Part shown: in pieces, positions 12,505 through 24,789 of the stretch
Layout: each line of letters begins with the position of its first letter
How positions within the stretch are numbered: the stretch's first letter is position 1
From: Nelumbo lutea
Taxonomy: Eukaryota > Streptophyta > Magnoliopsida > Proteales > Nelumbonaceae
Assembly (NCBI GenBank): GCA_022828595.1
Contig: JAKGHH010000003.1
Location: 11,160,934-11,224,933 of the forward strand
DNA: 64,000 bases
Direction: 5' to 3'
Program-made: the position numbers and the translations under genes
Notes under the pieces: model-generated
The model's database searches: none
Seen by the model: only the letters and a program-made list of their open reading frames with translations
What the model was told of the DNA's origin: nothing

Positions 12505-12720
12505 TATTATGCCAGACCAACTGTAGCCTAATGATCGAAGAAAAAGGGCATGAAATTTACACAAGCCTCGCAAGATAACAGTAACCCTCTCTGACGAGGA
12601 CGAAAGAGCTAGGGTTTTCTTGATTGTTTACATGCAAGCCCGCAAAAGAAATGCAATTCAAATCACATACAAGAAATTCCGAGCTTACCACGAAAGAAAA
12701 CAATAGGGTTTTAGTTTCAA
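12505..12720 (-). promoter_or_regulatory. 5' leader and proximal promoter of the RSZ22-like gene with two telo-box motifs
   Basis: Read on the minus strand, AAACCCTA (telo-box) occurs at 12617-12610 and 12711-12704. This motif is common just upstream of plant translation and RNA-processing genes. A possible 3' splice site (GGCTACAG) lies about 14 bases before the ATG, so a 5'UTR intron is possible but unproven. No clear TATA box is visible. Confidence 0.5.
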
Positions 12721-13375
12721 TCAACAAGAATACGCGCGAAGGACTCTGAAAATGGTAATTTTGAGACGGAGCTACTGAAAATCTGAAATACGAACAACTT
12801 CCAAGTTGTACGGATTTTTTAAAGCTGCTAATGGGTTGAATGATCCGCTTTCGCTCCCGGCTCCCGTTTAAAAGGAAAAGGAGAAAAGGCTCTTTTGACG
12901 GTGGATAATATCACCATGTTACTTAACCCGTACTAATTACAGGGCCAATAATATGAAGTATTTCAAATTTTCATTTTTTAAATCATTATATTAAAAACTT
13001 AATTTTTTATTTGATGTAAAAGAATTACCATATTTTATCTAAGAAATGACCATGTACTAAATACAGAGCAATCGCACATATGTATCATTTTGGTTTTTAC
13101 TTCTTTTTATTTTTTATAATAATATTATTTTATTTGAATTTCACTATATTATAAACAAAATAATATTACTATAAATAGTGTTAGGTACTATAAATAATAT
13201 TAGCTAAGCTACTCGAGAAGCCACCAAATGAACTTCAACAAAGAGCTGCTTGAATGACTATAGAGTTAATTGCAATTTTGGGCTCTGTGTTTTTCCCAAG
13301 CATTTCTTTCTAGAGAAATTATATTATATGTCTTTATCTTTCAAATCTTCCCACCAATTACTGATATGAGATATC
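12720..13375. other. Intergenic spacer upstream of the RSZ22-like gene, no gene seen
   Basis: GC falls sharply away from the gene, and 12960-13200 is very AT-rich. No ORF or repeat boundary is supported. Confidence 0.6.
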
Positions 13376-13828
13376 TAGGGCTGTTCATGGGTTGGTTTAC
13401 TGAGATTTTTTCAACCGACCCGACTTGATCGGGTTATCTAAAATTGAAACCGAAACTGACCCTATGTTAAGTAAAATCGACCTAATTGATTTGAGTCAGT
13501 TTTGGTCAATTTCGGCTCTAAGTTCAACCATAGTAATAAATTGATAAATTGGGTGTGAGAGAAATAGCTAGCAACATCATCCATCAAGGAAAGCACATAA
13601 ATTAAGAGAAAATAGGGCAATAACTTTGTGAAGCAGGAATACCCTCCATGTGCCTGTGTGGTACAAGTTTGGGTTGCAACTAGGAACTAACTACTAAGTC
13701 AGTTCGGTTTTGGTTTTGATACATGAAAATCGAAACCGACTGGTGCTAAAGAAAACCTAACCGACTCGGATTGGATCGGTCCGGATTGGTCGATTTGATC
13801 GGATTGGGTCTTCTTATGAACAGCCCTA
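13376..13828. mobile_element. hAT-type MITE (453 bp)
   Basis: 13-bp inverted ends TAGGGCTGTTCAT, with a perfect 8-bp duplication GAGATATC at 13368-13375 and 13829-13836. The ends continue into AACCGACCCGA-like and GGTCGATTTGATC-like words, typical of the short TAGGG..CCCTA plant MITEs. Non-coding. Confidence 0.85.
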
Positions 13829-14132
13829 GAGATATCAATTAATCTGCTCTCCTCGTTGCCCACATGAGCAGCAGCACCTAACCACCAATAAATGGGGCAT
13901 AATCTAAATACATTTCTATTTTTAAACCATTTTTCATCTGATAGGATAGGAGTTTCACGGTGTTAGATGAACTCTGAATAACCTTGCGAAGAACCTTGTT
14001 GAGTTTGATGGTAACAAGTTTTAGAAACCTATAGACTGGGTGTTTCAGTGCAACGGTTGGTCAAATCTAACTCGGGAATTAGAACCCCTTGTTTGTACAG
14101 TCAAAGTGGAAAAATAAAACAAATCCATCAAA

Positions 14133-14203
14133 GAAACAATTAAAGAAAAACCAATGTTTAAAAAACCAATGTTTAGAAACAATTAAAGAAAAACCAATGT
14201 TTA
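14133..14203. repeat. 28-bp sequence in two copies
   Basis: The same 28-bp unit, starting GAAACAATTAAAG, occurs at 14133-14160 and 14176-14203. A shared AAATCCATCAAAG lies on both outer sides. Looks like a local duplication in A-rich DNA. Confidence 0.8.
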
Positions 14204-15294
14204 AAACAAATCCATCAAAGAAAAAAAAAAAAGGTTTCTCAAAAGCAATAGAAAGAGAGGAGAAATGATGCCTGTTTATTTGCCATCCTTTGACAAAGTA
14301 TCACAGAACAATAAATGGGCGATATCCCCACCACTTTCCAATTTTAAAGTGACCCATTTAAGCGGAAAATGAGCTAATTCATGTCAACTTCTTCTGTCAA
14401 AAGAAAAGTCACACTTGAGGCTAATGGTATTACTCGTCAGGTAAAATGTCTTTGAGCCAAGACAAAGATGACCTCCATAATCTAGATTTTAAAACCCTCT
14501 TTTAATTTTTAGAGAATCTACCCATGAGGTTTTACAGTCACAAAATTCACTTATGGGATCTTTTTGCTAAAAATTTATACCATTTAAGATATCACATGCC
14601 TCATGTTCAAATGATAGAATCACAATTCCAAAAGAAGCATGCCAAAAAGCTTGGTTGATTGCCTAAAATTCTACAGTTTCTGCGTTGGACTCTCTCACCA
14701 AAATCAACCTTAAGGCAAAATGCAGAAACTGTGAGATTGGATTAAAAGTCAATTTAAAGTGGAATCGATGAATTCAGAGTCAAGTCTAAATCTGTCTAAT
14801 GCTTACCTTTCCAGTTCATTTGGACATCAACCAAAGACATCCAAGTAAAACGTGGAGATGTAGATTTAAATGGCGGAGATCTGAGGTTGAATTTCTGGTT
14901 TTCTCCTCTTTTTGATATTCTCCATTTCTTCTGACGTTATAGGAGAAGTGGGGTCATTACATTATTTCAGTTTCTGAGTTGACTTCATTGAAAAGAGTGA
15001 ACTATTTATTGTAATCCAAAATTTTTATGTTTTCTTACAATTCTTTTCTAAAGAAACAATCAATTTCGGAATTCATTCAAAAGACTGAACTGGTATTACA
15101 TTTTATATTTTCTCTTAATCATGGCGACCACTTTCGGAATTCACTCTATGCAGCCCAATGAAAATGAAGAAAGAAAAATGTGAATACCTTTTTTAAAGCA
15201 CGAAAGTAAAAATGTATGTTTATTCCTTAAGCAATTCTTTTGACAACAAGACAGCAAGATGGATTGGATTCGTTGTAAATTGGAATGGATTCCT

Positions 15295-15422
15295 GAGCAG
15301 ATTGGTTTGAAGGAAAAAGTAGAGAAGGAAAGTGAAAGTCAGGGAAACCTTTACAAACTTTGTATAGGTTTTCATACACTTCCCTTTCTTTCCCTACCTT
15401 TTCCTTCAAACCAAACATAGCC
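15295..15422. mobile_element. Tourist-like MITE (copy 1 of a family)
   Basis: The right end TTCAAACCAAACATAGCC, followed by TTAA, mirrors a degraded left end TTGGTTTGAAGGAAAAAG. Related copies occur at 55040-55150, 58304-58420 and 63597-63717. Confidence 0.55.
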
Positions 15423-15952
15423 TTAATGATTAAGATTGAAAATAGGGAAAATTCGATTTCGTGAGAATGAGTAGAAAAGTGGGAAAATATAGTTCGATTT
15501 TGGAAAAATGGAAGCTTGAGAACTGAAGATAGATGATTTCTAGAGATTGAAAGAGAGAATATAATGGAGAAAACAAAAATTATTTTGAGTAAAATTCAAT
15601 TACAAATGGACGTGGGTTTGTGGGTGGAAACGTGTCTAAACCAAAGAGTATCTACTTTTTGAATGTTGCCCCTATTAGATGCCACATGGCTTGCTACCCA
15701 CTCTCACGTTCTAAGATACTAACCACTTTAAATTTTTTTGAGGAGTAGCTCCCTTAAGGGGGAAGTCATTCAGCACGTCAAGCAAGTCACTAATCAGAAG
15801 CGGGTCAAATCGGTGGAAGCAGGTTACCTCTTACTTCGATTTGAGTTATTGCCTAGTTGTTCACAGTTCAGCTTACCAGGGTGGTGTCGAGGTCACTGAT
15901 GCAGTTGTGAAATGTCCGAAGTGCTCATAGGGTCTACTTACGCGATGCCGTG

Positions 15953-16460
15953 TAGGGGTGTCCATGAAAAACCAACAAATTGAACCGCAAAATGCAATTA
16001 ACCGAACCGATAGGTTTGGTTTTGGTTCATAATTTTTGAAAAACCGAAGGGTCGGTTCGATTTTCGGTTAACCTACAAAAAAACTGATGGTTAACCAAAC
16101 CGACCAGTATACATATTTTTTAATATATATCACACATTTTCTATGCATTATATATATACTTATATTATATTTATAATGATTTATTTATAAATATTTTATA
16201 TATTTTTAAAATAGTTATAATATATTATATATCATTTATTATTTATAATATAATTTTATACATATATTTATATAATATATATTATAAATATAAAAAACCA
16301 AAAAATCGAAGAAGTGAACCAGTCAAAAACTAAAACTGGCAGACCGGTTAATCGGTGGTACCAATTTGGTTTCGGTTTGGCAAAATGGAAAAACCAGTAC
16401 CATCGGTTTGGTTTACAAAAAAGGGTCATGGCTCGATTAACCAAACCGTGGACACCCCTA
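15953..16460. mobile_element. hAT-type MITE (508 bp), family A
   Basis: Ends TAGGGGTGTCCATG and, inverted, TAGGGGTGTCCACG. Flanking octamers ATGCCGTG (15945-15952) and GTGTTGTG (16461-16468) match at 5 of 8, all differences being transitions, as expected of an old duplication. Sub-terminal AACCGAACCG words surround an AT-rich core. Same family as 45252-45757. Confidence 0.75.
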
Positions 16461-16690
16461 GTGTTGTGGTGTCATTCCATTTTTTTTTTCTTTTTTTTTA
16501 GATAAATGGTGTCATTCTATTATTCTATAATACTACGTGTTGTCATATCATTGGAGGGCCAAATTACCCCTCTTAAGTATTTATTTTATATAACCTTATA
16601 AGTTTACACATAAATTGATGTTTTATAAAATATAACCCCAAAACAAACTTTTATTTTAGGGGGCATTATTTTTTCAGATTTTGAGAGGTT

Positions 16691-16706
16691 GGGGGGGGGG
16701 GGGGGG
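16691..16706 (+). repeat. G16 homopolymer
   Basis: Sixteen consecutive G on the plus strand, isolated in AT-rich DNA. Confidence 0.95.
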
Positions 16707-19678
16707 AGGAAGTTGGTATCCCATTGACCAATAATCCCATGTTCTTTTTCCATATTTATGTGGGGATCAGGGAAAGTTTACTTTCCTGTGTACAGGTAAG
16801 TGATACCCATCTCCTAAGTGGGTAAATAACTTTCCCACATAGGGGGAAAGTTGCCAACACTTTAATGAGACAAAAATACCCTTTTAAAGGCTAAAATAGC
16901 CATTGCCTTATTTACATGAGAAATAAAAGAACATGGGTAAATGCACTTACCCGAGTAAATGTTTCCTAGGAAAAACTTACCCAGGTAACTGCATTTACCC
17001 ATGTAAGTAACAAATGATAATGATGGCCTATGAGCCAAAGTTAATTTATAAAATCTAATGGTCACATGTTCTATGACCGAAGTTGAATTCACATATTGAA
17101 GAATTATGAATTCAAACATACTCAAATGAAAACTGTCTAGGAGCTATTTTAACTTCCTCATGATTTTTTGTACATTAAGTTATACATTAATGCATTTTTA
17201 AATGAGGTAAAGGATACTTCAGATTATGGATATGTTGTTCATACACAATAAAATTTTTATTCATATCTATACTATATATAGAAGTGTGAATATAATGTAA
17301 AACTTTTTTTTGACTAAAATTATCATCTACTTCTTTGTTTAATAAATGGTATAAAAGTCATTTTATTATAGCTTAATAACAACTTTAATGCCTACTATAA
17401 TGATCATATTTGTGTATTTAATCTATCTCTAATTGTAAGGGTTGGAAATGTAACTTCAATTATTACTTTCCACCTCATTTAATACCCTCCCATTAAGTCT
17501 TATACTTAAGGTATTAAATCACATTTTATCTTATTAAATCCTATATTTCAAAGTAATTTCTCACTAATAAATGCTACTAATTATATTTATGTCAATATTT
17601 TTAACAATATAAACCTTATTCAATTGGTGGCTAAGCAATTCAACCGTTCCAATCAAATTTGGTGCATCTCATATTTCAATTGGTAACAATATAAATCTTA
17701 TTAAATCCCATGTCATCTGGTGTATCTCATATTTTAATATAAGATCGATGTTTAATCTATCATCTCTTGCATCGATTTTTTAATTTAATTATTGGAGTTG
17801 CAATTTTTTATTGTTACAACTTAAAAAGAATCACATAAATGAGAAAAATCAAAATTAAAATTGAATAACTAAAACCCTAACTAATTTTGGCCATTGGGAA
17901 TAATAAAACAAGATTTTGAGATCTGAAAGTTTATTTTTTATAAATTTTTATTTACTATTTTATATTTTAAAATAAATAAAAAATTAAATTAGTTTGAAAG
18001 CATTTCGAGAACTGTTAATCAGACCAAACATTTTAACGGTTAAACCATTCAGATCAATGGCTCTCTAACCATTTCAATAATTTTTTTTTTGTAAAATAGC
18101 GGTTCAGGGCAAAAACATAACCGATGCTTAATCTCTCATCTCTTGCACCGATTTTTTATTTTTGTTTTTTAATTTCTTTATTGAAGTTGCAATTTTTTGT
18201 TATTACAACTTAAAAAAAAAAAATGGAAATAGTTTAAAGGCAAGGTTTAGATTGTCTCATTTTTTGTAAAATAATAATTCGATCGTCTCATTTTTTTAAT
18301 TTAGTCCCTATTTAATTGTAAGGTTTAGATCGTCAATTAAACTACTAATTTTAACCTAATTCAATCCCCTTAATTTAAACCTTATATATATTTTTTTATA
18401 AATGAGTAATATATATATACATACATACATATATAAATGCGGATGCATAGTGAAATTTTTTTGGACTACAATTATCCTGTATTTCTTTGTTTGATAAAGT
18501 GTATGAATGCCATTTTATTACAAATTTAATGCCAACTTTTGATGACTACCAAAATGTCATCTTTGTCTATTTATTACATCTATAATTGTAATGGTTGAAA
18601 ATGCAAATTCAATTATTTATTTTCCATCTCACTTAATCCCTTTATATTTAAAGGTATTAACTCTAAATTTCTCTTATTAAATCTTATATTTAAGTTATAT
18701 CAATATTTTTAATAATATAAGCTCATATATTTTAAAACTGACTAAAAAACAAAACCATTTTTTATCCAAGTGGTGGCTAAACAGTTCTACCATTCGAATC
18801 AAATTGATAAACCTATGAAGTCATAGTTATGCAGTAAAACTTATAAAATAAAAAATTATAGAAATGTAGAAAAAGTACACATTTATGGTATTTTTACTAA
18901 TCAAATTAAACAAAACAAGTGTAATTAACAATTTATTTTTATTAATAATGAAAATGAAATGCATACTTTGCAACTAACCAAAAATGAAAATTGTTGTACG
19001 ATTTGGAAAATATCAATAGTTCAGCTTTTGGGTGGTCAAATGTGTTAATATTTTGTCATAAATAAAATATAAGAATACAAATAAATGAAAAATACATGAA
19101 TGTTGCAAAAAAAAAAAACAAACACATTGATAATATTAATTAATTATCATATTAAACAAAAAGTAAGTGTGACATATCATAATTATTTTTACATGAAAAT
19201 ATAGAAAAAAATGAGCACATCTATAATTTTATATTTACACTAATTTTAAAGATATAAATAAGATTATGGGACTTTCTTTTGATTAAAATACTCATTTTTT
19301 AATTTAGTTCCTATTTAATTGTGAGATTTATATTGTAAATTGAACTACTGTTTTTCACTTCATTCAGTTCCCTCTATTTTAAATCTTACATTTCTTTAAT
19401 AAATGAATAGAATAAAAAAACACCAAAAAGATTATATATTTTACAAAGATTAATCTAGCCAAGTAGATAGACCTGACAATGATACTTGAATTTTACAACT
19501 CGATCTGATTATCACATATTTAGATGGGATGTTTATGTAATCATATTCGGATTTTGTAATATGCATCAGATTAATAATAAACAAAAAAAACACCTATTTA
19601 TAAAAAACAATTGGATACATTATTACTGTCATTATCATCATGTAGAATTACCCCACATACACGATTACTAGTTGCAGT
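16707..19678. other. AT-rich intergenic stretch, no gene seen
   Basis: Low-complexity AT-rich DNA with no ORF that looks coding. Two loosely similar blocks (about 17270-17900 and 18400-18790) share phrases such as CATTTTATTA and a poly-T/AAAGTGCAATTTTT region, suggesting an old local duplication or two relics of one repeat. Confidence 0.45.
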
Positions 19679-20826
19679 CAATGATTTAAATATGGGGCGT
19701 ATCGTATCCGTGTCGGTATTGCATTATATCGATCGATACACATGATATAAGTGAAATAAAATATATATTATCTAACTAAGCCACACTTCATTTCATTATA
19801 TAAAGTGAAATAAAATATATTTTATTAACTTGTTGTATTCACGTGCAATTTAAATAAAAACACATATAGCACATATATGTATTTAACAATTCTATATAAA
19901 AATTAAAAAATATATAGTATTTTATAAACTAATAGAATAAATAATGTATCAAATCCACATTTATATAAAAAAAAGGATAAAATTTAATATCAAGAAATTT
20001 GTACAAATAGAATATCAATAATAGAATAATTATTTTAATAGTTAAAATTTATAAATTTGTGCATGATATAAATCTTAAAATGTTTATATTATTTTACTAG
20101 TTATTAACTAACATTTTAATTTATATTAATAAGTAATAACAACATATTTATTGATTACAAAAAAATAAAAATATTATATACAAAGTATTTAAGAATATAA
20201 TATTAAATTGAATCTATCAAATCCATTAATCTACATTTATTTCAAAAAATGATTTTTTATTTCATAAAATTTATAGAAATAATTATATTAATAATAGAAT
20301 AATTATTTTAGTAATTAAAAACTATGATTTTGTATATGATATGTATTTTATAAATTGCAACAAATTTGATCTACTTTAAATTAAGATTATATTATTATAA
20401 ATGATTAATTTATAATTTAATTCGCACTTAAAAATCTAATTTTTGTTGACTTTTTTTAATGTTAAAATTTTAAAATATTAAAATAAAAATAATTGACATA
20501 ATAATTAAAATATAATCGATGCATATGTTTAGTGTCTTGGACTCTTGATTGATACACTATAAATAAAATTATGCATCCTAGTACACTAATTGTAATATAT
20601 TTCTTCATATATAATATATACATTTTCAATGTATTTATATACTATCTTGTGATATTTTTATCTTAAATTTAGTGTTATTAATGTATTGGTGAAATTTGTC
20701 TGTATTTCTCTAGTGTATCCATATGTTTTCATCTTTTTCGTCCGTATCCATGCGTTTCCAAACTGTATCCGTATCCATATCCTAATTGTTTGATATGATA
20801 CCCAATACTAATGCTTTTAATCATTG
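19679..20826. mobile_element. Non-autonomous hAT-type element (1148 bp)
   Basis: Inverted ends CAATGATTTAAA and CAATGATTAAAA, with a perfect 8-bp duplication GTTGCAGT at 19671-19678 and 20827-20834. Both ends carry GTATCCGTATCC-like sub-terminal words; the middle is very AT-rich and non-coding. Confidence 0.85.
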
Positions 20827-21384
20827 GTTGCAGTAAATAGATGTATCGTCTTTAGATCTGTTCATGGAATAGGCTTTGGGCTTGCCAATAAACAAATTTA
20901 ATTGTCACCAATGGTCAATAAATAGAATAAAGAGCCATGAATTAATGACTTTAAAAGGGTGGGGATACAATATAGAAAATTACATATCTAATAAAATAGT
21001 ATGATTTATCTACTGCATATGGCAAATTTAAAGGTGATAGCATGTGGAAATGAGGATGTTAACTATTTGTATATACGATGGGAGTGAAATATGTTAGCTC
21101 ATACTTTACCATATAAATACATTAAAAGAATACTTATGCATAAAAAAGATTGTTATGATCATACATATACAATGCAAAACATTGTATATGATATTTCTAA
21201 ACCTTTTGAAATGTACATATTTATATTTTCTACTCTTTCCAAAATGATTCTAAATGAGATGGTTTGTACACTCATAAACTGTTGCAATGATATAATAAGA
21301 AATGAATTGCTTTTTCTTTTGCTGAAAAAATGATTTGATTGATATCATATCACATGCAACATTTAATGATAAAGCCCATGTTAA

Positions 21385-21445
21385 TGAATCATGATCATTA
21401 AAACCTTACCCCGTTGTCCCAACTATGTGGGGCCATAACAAGTTA
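21385..21445. repeat. Possible SINE-like fragment
   Basis: Contains CCCGTTGTCCCAACTATGTG, close from memory to the conserved tail of a widespread plant SINE (Au-like). Only about 60 bp, with no Pol III boxes identified, so the call is tentative. Confidence 0.25.
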
Positions 21446-21740
21446 GTGCCAACAAAGTTTACTTTATGGAATAATCTCGTGGATGCTATTGATTTATGTA
21501 TTCCAAAAGTAAAAGAAGATTACGAATTAAAAATTTAATTTCTATCTTTATTAATTTATATAAATAACATTATTGGTTATGCATGATAATCATCACAACA
21601 TGGCAACCTATTTTTTACTTTTGTCAATAATGCAAAGTTGGTTTTTAAATCATTTCATTATAGAAGAAAACAATATTTAAACATGTTAACTAAATTAAAA
21701 CTATATTCATATAAAATTTAATTCATGTAACTAAATTGAT

Positions 21741-21904
21741 TTCACATCTGCCCCCACAGAACATGCCCCAAAAATGTCCCACATGCACATCTAATCATGT
21801 TTTGTGAACATCTTTCATATTTGTCATTGGGAAGTATTATCAATAACAATTGGGATATGCTTTGGGACATTTTTTGGGTGCTTTTTGTGGGGGGCAAATG
21901 TGAC
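21741..21904. mobile_element. Small inverted-repeat element (MITE-like)
   Basis: The left arm TCACATCTGCCCCCACA is mirrored by a right arm ending GGGGGGCAAATGTGA, and both continue into AAAATGTCCCA-type sequence. No clean target duplication was found. Confidence 0.55.
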
Positions 21905-22239
21905 TTAAACTAAATTATATTGATGATTATAATAATATAAATAGGTTGAGGTTAAACAATAAAAAAATAAAAATCCACTTATTTTTCATTTAAAATAAAT
22001 ATTAACAAAGCTCAATAAATATAAAAAATGTGTTTCAATTCCACTTAAAAATCAAACTTAATAAATGCTAATAAAAATAAGAAATTTAAATATAAAAATA
22101 TTAATTGATAGTTTTAATAATATTATTAGATAACTTGATATTAATGCATTTTAATTAATTAATAAATTTTATGAGTTGAGACCTTTATTGTGCATAGTGG
22201 ACTCATTAAAAATGATAAAAATTAACAAAAATTTAAAAT

Positions 22240-23150
22240 GTAGAACCTGTTTTATTAACAGTATTTTATTGCAGAAATTATTGAATAATAATGAAATAAT
22301 ACCAACAATTAATTAAAAATCTAGAAAATTCTGAAAATATAAACGTAATTAAAACAATGAAAATAATTAAAAATATTGAAAATTAACAGTATTTTATATT
22401 AAAAAGGTTTTTTATTGAAAAAATAAAAAAGTACAATTAATAGTGTTTTATTATTAAGAAATACCAAAAAATTATTACAAATACCCAAGCCATAAATGAT
22501 TGAAAATCAACAATAATTATTTTTGAACTATAATTATCAGTAATTATAACTTAAGCTATAAATAGCATAAAATTACATTTAATTACCAGAAAATTACATT
22601 TAATTATCCAATAAAATACCAATATTTCTGAAAATATGACAATTTTAAGAAAATTAATGTATTTTAAATAAACATAGTAATTTAACAATTACAATATTTT
22701 AATAACAATAGTATTTTTTAATAATTAATATTTTTTAAAAATTTTAATAAATTCAATTATTATTAAATATAGTATTAATAATTACATTAATAAATAATGC
22801 ATTTATTAATTAATCATTAGTATTTATTAATGAATAGTAAATAAATAATTACATTACTTTTAATAATTAACTATATTTTAACAAATACAATATTTAATAA
22901 TTAAAAGTATTTAGTTAATTATAGTATTTATTAATTAATAGTACTTAATTAATTATTGTATTTAATCAATTAGCCATATGTTCAATAAATACAGGGTTTT
23001 AATAATTACAATATTTTTAATACTTATAGTATTTTAATAAAGACAATATTTATTCAATATAGTAATTTATTTTAGTAGTAATAATTATTATATTTTTAAA
23101 TAATTAACTATATTTATTAAAGTACTTTATTTATTAATAAATACAATGTT
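22240..23150. repeat. Extremely AT-rich degenerate repeats
   Basis: Built from reiterated TAATAATTA, AATATTTT and GTATTTAATTAATTA words with almost no G or C. Could act as matrix-attachment DNA or be relic repeats; sequence alone does not decide. Confidence 0.5.
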
Positions 23151-24265
23151 AAAATGGTTCGAGTTCTTCTAGAAACCTATAACATGCAATGTATATATAA
23201 TTTGAAGCCTACTAACTATAATTAATAAAATAACTAAAGTTAACAAAAATATTAAAATTTAGCAAGTTTTTATCAAGCAATTATTAAAAGGAAAAATTCC
23301 CGATCGATCAATACTCTATACTTTAGCTCGAGTGACAATTTGGTCCTCAAACTTTAAAATGGGATAATCCAGTACCAAACTTTCAAAATGTGACAATCTC
23401 TGTACCTGAACTTAAAAAAAATGTGACAATCTAGTACCTGCCGTTAACCAATCCGCTAATCAACCGTTAAGAGACATTTGAAAAGTCAAAATTTTTTACA
23501 CTAATGATTTTAATTTAATAAAATTTCATTAAATTTTTACAACAATTATTTATTCATAAACGATATTACTAATTGGTATAATTTACTAATCTCTATAAAA
23601 TCAATAATTATAGTTAATGATTATCAAATAATTAAAGGAAACTATTTAACTAATAATCCATAATTTTGTAAATAAATAATAATTTAAAAAATAGGAAATT
23701 AATATGCAAAAAAAATTATCCAAAACTATTTAAGTAGTAGTCTATTATTATTATTATTCAACTAAATAATTATTAAAAATTTTAGGAAAACTAAATTAGG
23801 AAATTAATCTATCATAAATTGTTTCTTATTTATTTAAATAACAAATTATTATTATTATTATTTTAATAGATAATTATGAAATAGTTTAGGAAAATTATTA
23901 AATCTGTCCACACCAATCCAGACCACTTGGTTGACTTCAACCATAATTGGTTTAATATTAATTAATAACAAATGATTTACTTTTAATTAAACTTAATGTA
24001 ATTTACCATAATTACATTAATTTACTATAATTACATCACTTTGATTAATAGTAAATAATTTAGGATTGAAAGTAAATAATTTACATTAATTTATTGATAT
24101 TATAAATAACTAACTTACTATACAATTTTTTCTAATCAATAATAATTTCAATAATTTTTGGAAGTTGTCATCAAATATTACAATCTATTGTTATTTAATT
24201 TACTATTAGTTAATTGGTTGTAGAAAATTATCAGAATTGTAAGGATGCAATTTTCCCTATAAAAC

Positions 24266-24773
24266 TAGGGCCCTACCTTGCCCCACCTCGAATGGGGCAA
24301 ATTATCTCGAATTTTAAATAGGGATGGGATAGGGAAGGAATGTGGAAAATATTTTTATTACAAATCAGGGACGGGGAAGGGATGAGGTTTGCATATAATT
24401 CCCCAAACCCAATGGTAAATTTGTAAAATATCGGTAGACTTATTATTGATTTTTATAATATTTATAAGTTTTTTCTCATTTTCTTATAATCATAGGATCC
24501 CATGATTCCATTTATAAAACACTCCCAAATTATCATAGTCCAATTCCTAAAATACCTCAAAATTCTCATAATCCTATTTATAAAATATCTATAAATTATA
24601 TTATTTTTAAATGATTGTTTGGGGTGAAAAAAATTTTAGGATTCCCCATCAATAATAGAGAAATCAGTTACTTGCCGTGTCCTTGCGATGAAATGAAGTA
24701 ATATCTGTGGATAAAATATCCTGATTACGGGGGCAAGGGACAAGGAGGAATTCCCCATCCCGCGCATCGCAAG
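24266..24773. mobile_element. Decayed inverted-repeat element (about 0.5 kb)
   Basis: One end reads ACTAGGGCCCTACCTTGCCC and the other, inverted, ACTAGCGGTGTCCTTGCG. GGGATGGG-like words lie near both ends. No target duplication is readable, so the exact limits are uncertain. Confidence 0.45.
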
Positions 24774-24789
24774 GACACCGCTAGTTATT

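Noticed and set aside
13376..20826. Possible coding hAT transposase
   Set aside because: No transposase-like ORF in any of the hAT-type elements; all look non-autonomous.
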